Assembly: GCA_033762055.1 (NCBI GenBank)
Contig: JANRLZ010000113.1
Location: 1 to 7,036 of the forward strand
Direction of reading: 5' to 3'
Length of the DNA: 7,036 bases
DNA from: M3007 sp033762055
Lineage (GTDB): Bacteria; Bacteroidota; Bacteroidia; Chitinophagales; Saprospiraceae
In this document: one piece after another, positions 1-4,700 of the stretch
Layout: every line of letters starts with the position of its first letter
How positions within the stretch are numbered: position 1 is the first letter of the stretch
Position numbers and translations under genes: made by a program
The notes under the pieces: generated by a model
Told to the model about the DNA's origin: nothing
Databases searched by the model: none
What the model saw: the letters and a program-made list of their open reading frames with translations, nothing else

Positions 1-11
1 TAATAAACCCC

Positions 12-60
12 AAAAAACCACCAGGATTTTGTTTTGGGCCCAACCCTGGTTGTTTCTTTT
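12..60 (-). terminator. Terminator- or attenuator-like hairpin near left edge
   Basis: Positions 16-25 (AACCACCAGG) pair with 45-54 (CCTGGTTGTT) as a 10-bp stem with one mismatch. The 19-base loop contains the palindrome TTGGGCCCAA (34-43). Read leftward, the stem runs directly into six T residues (17-12), the form of an intrinsic terminator. Read rightward it is followed by the weaker T-rich run TGTTTCTTTT. It lies about 20 bases downstream of a good leftward promoter (72-101), so it could be an attenuator in the leader of a leftward gene outside the window, or a bidirectional terminator for a rightward gene ending off the edge. The sequence alone does not decide between these. Confidence 0.4.
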
Positions 61-71
61 GATTGATGATG

Positions 72-101
72 CAAATATAAGCCTATTTATACTCTTGTCA
101 A
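72..101 (-). promoter_or_regulatory. Leftward Bacteroidota-type promoter
   Basis: On the minus strand a -33 TTG (101-99) is separated by exactly 19 bases from a -7 box TATATTTG (79-72). This matches the Bacteroidota sigma-ABfr consensus TTG-N19-TAnnTTTG at every defined position. Transcription would start near 66-68 and run off the left edge, through the hairpin at 12-60. No ATG follows closely on the minus strand inside the window, so the transcript has a leader of at least about 65 bases. Confidence 0.6.
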
Positions 102-293
102 TAGGTAAAGTGAATTTTTTTTCAAAAAAATACGGCGGGCGGATTGCGGTAGAATTTTAAGGAAAATGTTTAAAATAGGTAATTTTGGCCACAAAGCCCG
201 GAAAATGAACAGGTTTGCTGAGAAAATGATTATTTTTTAATAAAATATCACATTTCACACGACGATTTCATGCCGGTAATCCGCGCTCCGCCC
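102..293. other. Non-coding A/T-rich intergenic region
   Basis: I see no convincing gene here. An eight-T run, a C and a seven-A run occupy 115-130, a near-perfect A/T palindrome that may be bent or act as an UP-like element between divergent promoters. A second -7-like box, TAATTTTG, is at 180-187 on the plus strand without a properly spaced TTG; if used, it would give the MBOAT gene a leader of about 115 bases. The frame of the MBOAT gene is closed upstream by a TGA at 227-229. Confidence 0.5.
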
Positions 294-301
294 TACATTT
301 G
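294..301 (+). promoter_or_regulatory. -7 promoter box (TACATTTG) of the MBOAT gene
   Basis: TACATTTG fits the Bacteroidota -7 consensus TAnnTTTG perfectly and lies 3 bases before the GTG at 305. I find no TTG at the usual 19-base spacing, so the -33 half is weak. The box overlaps the alternative TTG start at 299, which argues against that start. An identical 11-base string CCCTACATTTG occurs before the RAYT gene (2248-2258). Confidence 0.45.
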
Positions 302-304
302 TCC

Positions 305-1930
305 GTGTTTTCCTTCGACTTTTCAAAAATCCCGGACCTGCTGGTCTATGACGAACAAGCGCCGATCCTGTTCAGCAGCGGCTTGTTTCTGTTTCTTTTC
401 TTGGGTTTCTTTGGCATTTACCTGCTTGCGCGCAAACACAAAGCACTGCGGCTGTGGTGGGTGACGCTTTTCTCCCTCTACTTTTATTACAAATGCGCCG
501 GTCATTACTGGGTACTCCACGTCATCCTCGTAGTCGTCGACTTTCATTTGGCGCGCTGGATGGAACAAACGGCGGATAAAAACCGTCGAAGGTGGTTGCT
601 TTGGGTCAGCCTTGCCCTCAACCTAGGCATGTTGGCGTATTTTAAATACACCAATTATTTTCTGGAGTTGTGGACAGGGCTTAACAATGGAACCTTTACG
701 CCTTTGGATATTTTCCTGCCCGCCGGCATTTCATTTTTTACCTTTCAGTCGCTGAGTTATACCATCGATGTGTACCGGGGCCAGCTCAAGGCGTTGGACG
801 ACATGCTCGATTATGCCTTTTTTGTCACTTTTTTCCCGCAAATGCTGGCCGGCCCCATTGTGCGTGCAGCCGATTTCTTGCCCCAGATAGACCGCGTGCC
901 GTATGTCTCCCGCGAGGATTTTGGGCGTGCCGTTTTTCTGTTTTGCTGCGGGCTGTTCAAAAAAGCGGTCATTTCCGATTATATCAGCATCAATTTTGTC
1001 GACCGCGTTTTCGACCAGCCGCTGCTTTACTCGGGTGTAGAAAATCTGATGGGCCTCTACGGATACGCCATGCAGATATATTGCGATTTCAGCGGCTATA
1101 CCGACATGGCCATTGCGCTGGCCCTGCTGATGGGCTTTCATTTTCCGATTAATTTCGACGCGCCTTACAAATCGCTGAGTGTCACTGAGTTTTGGCGACG
1201 TTGGCACATTTCTTTGTCCACCTGGTTGCGCGATTACCTCTACATTCCTTTGGGCGGTAACCGGGGCGACAGTGCCGGTACCTGGATCGTAACGGGCGGT
1301 TTTTTTGCCCTTACGCTGGGCATGGCGGCCTACAAGGCAACGCTGGGCAACTGGTGGTGGCTCGGCGGCTGGACAGTGGTTGCAGCCGTGATTGCCCTGC
1401 CGGCCATGCTGCGCCGCGATACACAGGCGTTGGCCACCAGTTTCAATTTATTTGCCACCATGTTGCTCGGCGGGTTGTGGCATGGCGCGGCCTCGCGTTT
1501 TCTCGTGTGGGGCGGACTACACGGAATGGCCCTGGCCATAGAGAAGTGGGTGAGCGTTCGTTTCCCCGGGCGTCCCGGCGCCTTCCGGCGGATACTGGCC
1601 GGCATTTGGACCTTCCACTTCGTCTGTTTTTGCTGGATATTTTTCCGCGCCGAAGGCATGGAAAAGGTGGGCGAAATGCTTGGTCAGATCGCCTTTTCGT
1701 TCCACCCCGAATTCTTTCCTGATTTTGTCGCCGGTTACGGCGCGGTCTTGTTCTGGATACTCCTGGGTTTTGCCCTCCATTTTTTACCCAAATCAACAGA
1801 AACCGCTGCGCTGCATATCGCCACCCGACTCCCTCTGCTTGGCAAGGCCATCCTGCTAACCGCCATCGCCGCCCTCGTCATGCAGATCAAATCTGCCGAT
1901 GTGCAAGCCTTTATTTATTTTCAATTTTAA
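305..1930 (+). CDS. MBOAT family membrane-bound O-acyltransferase (AlgI/DltB type)
   Basis: Integral membrane enzyme of 541 residues that probably transfers an acetyl or other acyl group across the cytoplasmic membrane onto an extracellular polysaccharide or wall polymer. Family hallmarks are in the usual order: LPAGISFFTFQSLSYTIDVY (139-158), PQMLAGPIVR (178-187), QIYCDFSGYTDMAIALALLMGF-type block (257-278), FWRRWHISLSTWLRDYLYIP (296-315) and GGLWHG (389-394). His393 in the last matches the catalytic histidine of AlgI and DltB, and His301 is the second conserved one. Many hydrophobic helices are evident. About 60 residues with two extra hydrophobic stretches lie between GGNR (317-320) and the NLFATMLLGGLWHG block, longer than in the AlgI prototype. 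I chose the GTG at 305 because the TTG at 299 lies inside the putative -7 box; the TTG would add two residues. No partner SGNH/AlgJ/DltD-like gene is in the window, so the substrate is unknown. A repeat array begins 11 bases after the stop. Confidence 0.9.
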   Translation: MFSFDFSKIPDLLVYDEQAPILFSSGLFLFLFLGFFGIYLLARKHKALRLWWVTLFSLYFYYKCAGHYWVLHVILVVVDFHLARWMEQTADKNRRRWLLWVSLALNLGMLAYFKYTNYFLELWTGLNNGTFTPLDIFLPAGISFFTFQSLSYTIDVYRGQLKALDDMLDYAFFVTFFPQMLAGPIVRAADFLPQIDRVPYVSREDFGRAVFLFCCGLFKKAVISDYISINFVDRVFDQPLLYSGVENLMGLYGYAMQIYCDFSGYTDMAIALALLMGFHFPINFDAPYKSLSVTEFWRRWHISLSTWLRDYLYIPLGGNRGDSAGTWIVTGGFFALTLGMAAYKATLGNWWWLGGWTVVAAVIALPAMLRRDTQALATSFNLFATMLLGGLWHGAASRFLVWGGLHGMALAIEKWVSVRFPGRPGAFRRILAGIWTFHFVCFCWIFFRAEGMEKVGEMLGQIAFSFHPEFFPDFVAGYGAVLFWILLGFALHFLPKSTETAALHIATRLPLLGKAILLTAIAALVMQIKSADVQAFIYFQF

Positions 1931-1951
1931 AAGTAAAAGGCATAGGTAGCA

Positions 1952-2002
1952 GGTAGCACGGACTTCAGTCCGTCGGGACCAGCGGCATTCATGCCGCAGA
2001 TA
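1952..2002 (+). repeat. REP unit, left arm, forward
   Basis: GTAG tetranucleotide at 1953-1956; hairpin 1 ACGGACT-TC-AGTCCGT at 1958-1973 (7-bp stem); linker CGGGACCA; hairpin 2 GCGGCAT-TC-ATGCCGC at 1982-1997 (7-bp stem); then AGATA. GTAG at the foot of a hairpin is the signature of REPs processed by RAYT enzymes. Confidence 0.75.
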
Positions 2003-2109
2003 ATTGCTACATAAATGTAATATCCCTTTTTTGTGCGCAAATGCGGCATTCATGCCGCAGATAATTGCTACAAAAAATGAAAAGTTACATCCCTTTTTTG
2101 TGCGCAAAT
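1982..2109 (+). repeat. Internal tandem units, left arm (2 copies)
   Basis: Two units begin at 1982 (61 bases) and 2043 (67 bases). Each consists of hairpin 2 (GCGGCATTCATGCCGC), AGATAATTGCTACA, an A-rich stretch, TCCC or ATCCC, a T run and GTGCGCAAAT. The first unit is shortened in its A-rich middle. A third, truncated unit starts at 2110 with GCGGCATAAATGCAATTAG. Confidence 0.8.
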
Positions 2110-2156
2110 GCGGCATAAATGCAATTAGACTTTCGAGGTTTTTCACATTAGGTAAC

Positions 2157-2208
2157 TATGTGCGGCATGAATGCCGCTGGTCCCGTCACGCTAAAGCGTG
2201 ATGCTACC
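2157..2208 (-). repeat. REP unit, left arm, inverted, with a different outer hairpin
   Basis: Read on the minus strand: GTAG (2207-2204), then hairpin 1 TCACGCT-TT-AGCGTGA (2201-2186), linker CGGGACCA and hairpin 2 (2177-2162). Hairpin 1 has a completely different stem sequence from the ACGGACT/AGTCCGT stem of the other three REP units but keeps the 7-bp stem with 2-base loop, while the linker and hairpin 2 are conserved. Confidence 0.75.
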
Positions 2209-2250
2209 TACATAATGGAATAATTTATCAATAATTCCCCACAAAAACCC

Positions 2251-2258
2251 TACATTTG
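2251..2258 (+). promoter_or_regulatory. -7 promoter box (TACATTTG) of the RAYT gene
   Basis: Perfect TAnnTTTG, 19 bases before the RAYT ATG at 2278 and 6 bases before an earlier out-of-frame ATG at 2265. No clear TTG lies at 19-base spacing upstream. The box lies 42 bases beyond the left arm, so RAYT probably has its own weak promoter rather than relying on read-through across the array. Confidence 0.4.
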
Positions 2259-2264
2259 AATAAA

Positions 2265-2294
2265 ATGAAAACTGCTCATGTTCAACAAACCTGA
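2265..2294 (+). promoter_or_regulatory. Possible nine-codon upstream ORF overlapping the RAYT start
   Basis: ATG at 2265 opens a short frame, MKTAHVQQT, that ends at TGA 2292-2294, crossing the RAYT ATG (2278) in another frame. Because it is the first ATG after the -7 box, it could reduce translation of the transposase. There is no conservation evidence, so this is speculative. Confidence 0.2.
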
Positions 2295-2919
2295 ATACAC
2301 TCGTTTTCTGCCGCATTATCAGCCAAAAGGCAGTATCTTCTTTGTCACCTTTCGGCTGCAAGGCTCTTTACCCCGAACTTTTTTCGATCGGCTGTCAGAC
2401 TGGTATCAAACTGAAAAAGAAGGCATCCTGTTGGAAGCCAATGCAGCGCTCCGCGAACAAGCGCTGTACCTGCTTCAAAGGGATTATTTCAGAAAACTGG
2501 ATGCTTCCCTGGATCAATGCCTGTGCGGGGCCACTCACTTGGCTAACCCGATCATTGCTGGTAAAATCACGGAACAACTCAGGCGATTCGACCACCAATG
2601 GTATCGGCTGCTGGCATACACAATCATGCCTAATCATGTGCATGTGTTACTGGATTTTTCTATCCAGTCCGACAAGACCGCCTATGTCAGCCTTTCGGAA
2701 GTAATGAACAGGATCAAAGGCGCAAGTGCGCGTAATGCCCATCTTGCTTTGGGGAAAACCGGCGCATTTTGGCAACCTGAATACCATGATCGCTACATCC
2801 GCAACCAACGTCACCTGCTGGCTGCAGTAGATTATATCAAGCAGAACGTTGTGACGGCCAACATCTGCGCACATTGGCGGGAGCACCCTTTTACCTGGAT
2901 ACACGAAGATTTTTGGTAA
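2278..2919 (+). CDS. REP-associated tyrosine transposase (RAYT, Y1/IS200-like HUH domain)
   Basis: A 213-residue single-strand endonuclease/transposase of the Y1 HUH superfamily. RAYTs cut and join single-stranded REP DNA at a GT[AG]G tetranucleotide beside a hairpin. The opening RFLPHYQPKGSIFFVTFRL (9-27) is typical of the RAYT subgroup with 'RRLPHW..GATYFVTFRL' starts. The metal-binding HUH pair is His120 and His122 in MPNHVHVLL (117-125). The nucleophilic tyrosine is probably Tyr169 in FWQPEYHDRYIRN (164-176), although Tyr173 cannot be excluded. The C-terminus, ending HPFTWIHEDFW, is complete. Length and motifs are intact, so the gene looks functional. The stop TAA lies inside GGTAAC, a degenerate start of the following GGTAGC repeats. 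Unlike classical IS200 it is a single gene flanked by REP-like palindromes, without a TnpB partner. Confidence 0.9.
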   Translation: MFNKPEYTRFLPHYQPKGSIFFVTFRLQGSLPRTFFDRLSDWYQTEKEGILLEANAALREQALYLLQRDYFRKLDASLDQCLCGATHLANPIIAGKITEQLRRFDHQWYRLLAYTIMPNHVHVLLDFSIQSDKTAYVSLSEVMNRIKGASARNAHLALGKTGAFWQPEYHDRYIRNQRHLLAAVDYIKQNVVTANICAHWREHPFTWIHEDFW

Positions 2920-2921
2920 CC

Positions 2922-2970
2922 AGTAACACGAACCGGTAGCACGAACCGGTAGCACGAACCGGTAGCACGG
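2922..2970 (+). repeat. 13-bp tandem repeat GGTAGCACGAACC
   Basis: Perfect copies at 2935-2947 and 2948-2960, a degenerate copy (AGTAACACGAACC) at 2922-2934, and a partial copy, GGTAGCACG, that turns into the first REP unit of the right arm at 2961. Each copy carries the GTAG tetranucleotide. The array begins right after the RAYT stop codon. Confidence 0.85.
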
Positions 2971-3011
2971 ACTTCAGTCCGTCGGGAACAGCGGCATTCA
3001 TGCCGCAGATA
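2961..3011 (+). repeat. REP unit, right arm, forward
   Basis: GTAG at 2962-2965, hairpin 1 ACGGACT-TC-AGTCCGT at 2967-2982, linker CGGGAACA (one change from CGGGACCA), hairpin 2 GCGGCAT-TC-ATGCCGC at 2991-3006, then AGATA. Confidence 0.75.
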
Positions 3012-3190
3012 ATTGCTACATAAAATGAAATGTTACATCCCTTTTTTGTGCGCAAATGCGGCATTCATGCCACAGATAATTGCTACATAAAATGAAATGT
3101 TACATCCCTTTTTGTGCGCAAATGCGGCATTCATGCCGCAGATAATTGCTAAAAAAAATGAAATGTTACATCCCTTTTTTGTACGCAAAT
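2991..3190 (+). repeat. Internal tandem units, right arm (3 copies)
   Basis: Units start at 2991, 3058 and 3124, with lengths 67, 66 and 67; the 66-base unit has a T run one shorter. All contain GCGGCATTCATGCC plus AGATAATTGCTA, AAATGAAATGTTACATCCC and a T run before GTGCGCAAAT (GTACGCAAAT in the third). The second unit has one stem mutation, ATGCCAC for ATGCCGC, near 3072. A truncated fourth unit begins at 3191. Confidence 0.85.
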
Positions 3191-3237
3191 GCGGCATGTA
3201 TGCAATTAGACTTTCGAGGTTTTTCACATCAGGTAAC

Positions 3238-3288
3238 TATCTGCGGCATAAATGCCGCTGGTCCCGACGGACTGAAGTCCGTGCTACC
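3238..3288 (-). repeat. REP unit, right arm, inverted
   Basis: Read on the minus strand: GTAG (3287-3284), hairpin 1 ACGGACT-TC-AGTCCGT (3282-3267), linker CGGGACCA, hairpin 2 with a TT loop (3258-3243), AGATA. It is nearly identical to the forward REP units. Confidence 0.75.
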
Positions 3289-3317
3289 TACTACCTACCT
3301 ACTTACTTACTACCTAT
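3284..3317 (-). repeat. GTAG/GTAAG microrepeat tract
   Basis: On the minus strand the tract consists almost wholly of GTAG, GTAAG and GTAGG steps and runs from the amidohydrolase stop codon into the inverted REP unit. The TAG stop (3316-3314) is itself part of ATAGGTAG, the sequence that also begins the left arm at 1942. The tract looks like a tandem expansion of the REP foot tetranucleotide. Confidence 0.7.
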
Positions 3318-4558
3318 TTCATCAACACCCCGTTCTTGACCTTAAATGCGGCGACACGGGCTTTGAGGACGTTGTTGAGGGGGTTGTCGGTGAGGACGAG
3401 GAAGCTGGCTTCGTAGCCGTCTTCGATTTTACCGATTTTGCGTTTGGGGAAGACGGCGCGGGGGGTGTTTTCGCACAATACCTTGAGGGTGCGGGCATTG
3501 TCGAGCTCGCCGAGGCTGAACCAGTAGTTGAGTTCGCCGCGGATGGTGCGCTGCGAATCGTCGGAACCCATCACGACGTTGACGCCGCTTTCGAGCAGGC
3601 GCTTGAGCGTCTTTTTGTGAAATTCCTGTACCGAGGCGCGGTTGCCGGCTGCCTGGGCGTGCGAGAGCAGGAGCGCAACCGGTGTTTTCTTTTTTACGAG
3701 CAGTTTGAGGTCTGCTTCGTTCAGTTCAAATTTTGCAGTCGCGCCAATACCGTCCCAATTGTGGCCGGGCAGGTTGCCGAAACCGTCAACGCCGAGTTTC
3801 AGACCAAGACGCAGGTCTTCGGCAGTTTCCACATTGGCCCAAACACGCAGGCCGGATTTATGGGCTTTTTTGACCACCAGTTTGGCCACTTCAGCCGACA
3901 AACCTTTCCCGGCTTTGCCGCCGTTGTTTTGCACGTCGAGCAGGTAAATGAACACCACGCCGGGCGCCTGCATCTTGATCTTGTCCCAGTTGGCCGTGAG
4001 GGCCTCCTTGTTGTCAATAAACCAGTAGCCGTTGCCGATCATTATCCGACTGGTTTTGAGTTCGTCGTAGCGTTCGCCCCATTGTGTCGGGTTGCGGATT
4101 TTATTGGCGGGGCCTTCGTATTCGAGGAAGGGATAGCCGAGCGTGCAGGTAATGACCCCATTGGAGAAGGAAGCATCGGGGGCGCCGGCTTTGTTGAGCA
4201 GCGGGCTGGTCGCCGTGCGGCCTTCCTGCGTGTTGCCAACAATCTGGAGGTAAAAAACACCTTCGCCGGTGTATTGGGTGAGGGTTGCCGATGCAGAGGG
4301 GTTTTCAGAGATACTGCTGCAATGCGCGTCGCCAAAGGGCGGTACCACCCACTTGCCTTCCAGATCAATGACTGAATCAATTTTTCCGGGCACTTTTTTG
4401 CTCAATACGCCATTGGAAGTGTACCAGGTTGCTTTTTGGAAGTCGCTGCCATTGTACCAGGCGCCGTTGCGGAATTCATAGTTTTTTCCGGCGCTTTGCG
4501 CGGAGATGTTTTGCACAAAAAAGCAAAGCAGGAACAAACAGGGAAGTATGCGTTTCAT
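3314..4558 (-). CDS. Exported amidohydrolase-like protein, probable pseudoenzyme
   Basis: A 414-residue protein with a signal peptide (MKRILPCLFLLCFFVQNISA, cut near residue 20-21), so probably periplasmic. It has the fold order of secreted Bacteroidota amidohydrolases: the VVPPFGDAH strand (71-79), KAHKSGLRVWANVETAEDL (231-249), GVDGFGNLPGHN (256-267), GSDDS (331-335) and the closing IEDGYEASFLVL (378-389). Homologues I recall read PPFGEAHNHN, IKIYL, AHVET and HLPG at the metal-ligand positions. Here they are AHCSS (second His replaced by Ser81), VFIYL (Lys replaced by Phe203), ANVET (Asn242) and GNLPG (Asn262); only His79 and Asp333 remain. Hydrolase activity therefore seems unlikely, and a binding or structural role is possible. 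The frame extends upstream to 4702, but I start at the ATG at 4558 because it precedes the signal peptide. The frame is intact, so this is not ordinary pseudogene decay. Confidence 0.8.
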   Translation of the reverse strand: MKRILPCLFLLCFFVQNISAQSAGKNYEFRNGAWYNGSDFQKATWYTSNGVLSKKVPGKIDSVIDLEGKWVVPPFGDAHCSSISENPSASATLTQYTGEGVFYLQIVGNTQEGRTATSPLLNKAGAPDASFSNGVITCTLGYPFLEYEGPANKIRNPTQWGERYDELKTSRIMIGNGYWFIDNKEALTANWDKIKMQAPGVVFIYLLDVQNNGGKAGKGLSAEVAKLVVKKAHKSGLRVWANVETAEDLRLGLKLGVDGFGNLPGHNWDGIGATAKFELNEADLKLLVKKKTPVALLLSHAQAAGNRASVQEFHKKTLKRLLESGVNVVMGSDDSQRTIRGELNYWFSLGELDNARTLKVLCENTPRAVFPKRKIGKIEDGYEASFLVLTDNPLNNVLKARVAAFKVKNGVLMK

Positions 4559-4592
4559 TTCAAACTTGTTGATGTTGAATCGAATAGAAAAA

Positions 4593-4622
4593 CGGCAGCA
4601 TTTGTGCCGCAAAAACGCGGCA
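4593..4622 (-). promoter_or_regulatory. Alternative hairpins in the amidohydrolase leader
   Basis: CGGCA (4593-4597) can pair with TGCCG (4605-4609), or TGCCGC (4605-4610) can pair with GCGGCA (4617-4622). The two structures share the middle segment and exclude each other. They lie in the presumed 5' leader, 35-65 bases before the ATG. The stems are short (5-6 bp) and may be fortuitous. Confidence 0.2.
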
Positions 4623-4628
4623 AAAGTA
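4621..4628 (-). promoter_or_regulatory. Possible -7 box (TACTTTTG) of the amidohydrolase gene
   Basis: TACTTTTG on the minus strand fits TAnnTTTG. A TTG exists only 13 bases upstream, shorter than the usual 19, so the match rests on the -7 box. It would give a leader of roughly 55-60 bases before the ATG at 4558. Confidence 0.35.
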
Positions 4629-4666
4629 GCCAGCCCGCTGTCAAAACGAGAACGGTTAACATAACA

Positions 4667-4696
4667 TTGGTTAAATAAGTAGCTGTCATACCTTCG
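4667..4696 (+). promoter_or_regulatory. Promoter of lhgO, probably giving a leaderless mRNA
   Basis: TTG (4667-4669), exactly 19 bases, then TACCTTCG (4689-4696), one mismatch from TAnnTTTG. The lhgO ATG follows after only 4 bases (CGCC), so transcription would start at or within a few bases of the start codon. It is back to back with the amidohydrolase promoter region. Confidence 0.6.
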
Positions 4697-4700
4697 CGCC

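Larger units (their letters stand above)
1942..2208. repeat. Left REP/BIME arm
   Basis: The order is: ATAGGTAG and a second GGTAGCA; a REP unit (1952-2002); internal units starting at 1982 and 2043; a truncated unit from 2110; a unique stretch ATTAGACTTTCGAGG followed by TTTTTCACAT; and an inverted REP unit (2157-2208). The terminal REP units are inverted relative to each other, so the arm resembles a BIME. It lies between the MBOAT stop codon (1928-1930) and the RAYT promoter region. The open frames running through it are by-products of the repeats. Confidence 0.8.
2961..3288. repeat. Right REP/BIME arm
   Basis: Same plan and orientation as the left arm: forward REP unit (2961-3011), three full internal units, a truncated unit from 3191, the conserved stretch ATTAGACTTTCGAGG followed by TTTTTCACAT (3205-3229), and an inverted REP unit (3238-3288). 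It is longer than the left arm by one internal unit. It fills the space between the convergent RAYT and amidohydrolase genes. Confidence 0.85.
1942..3317. mobile_element. REPtron: RAYT transposase gene flanked by two REP/BIME-like arms
   Basis: A single RAYT gene (2278-2919) sits between two palindromic arms (1942-2208 and 2922-3317) that are direct copies of each other in plan and largely in sequence. The block is bounded by inverted ATAGGTAG (1942-1949) and CTACCTAT (3310-3317). Each arm opens with GGTAGCA and closes with TGCTACC. In known RAYT systems the enzyme recognises a GTAG/GTGG tetranucleotide at the 5' foot of a short hairpin; that arrangement is visible here. Whether the whole block moves or only the REP units do cannot be judged from one locus. 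No target-site duplication is evident. Confidence 0.7.

Noticed and set aside
299..304. TTG start codon for the MBOAT gene
   Set aside because: It falls inside the TACATTTG -7 box; GTG at 305 keeps the same spacing seen for lhgO. The difference is only two residues, so this is a preference rather than proof.
2004..2201. Plus-strand frame through the left arm
   Set aside because: Consists of repeat sequence only and shares its peptide with the right arm in a different context; no start signal or family resemblance.
1982..3190. CRISPR array
   Set aside because: Units are 61-67 bases in direct contact with no variable spacers, and no cas genes are present; the palindromic REP explanation fits better.
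3033..3227. 64-codon minus-strand frame with repeated CGMNAAFAHKKG motifs
   Set aside because: It is simply the translation of the 66/67-base repeat units; the apparent protein repeats arise from the DNA repeat. The same spurious peptide appears at 1856-2146 from the left arm.
1942..3317. Classical insertion sequence (IS200/IS605)
   Set aside because: The transposase sequence belongs to the RAYT branch, no TnpB is present, and the flanks are multi-unit REP arrays rather than single left and right ends.
3146..4375. 409-codon plus-strand frame antisense to the amidohydrolase gene
   Set aside because: It begins in repeats and lies opposite a gene with a signal peptide and clear family motifs; the long antisense frame follows from codon bias of the real gene.
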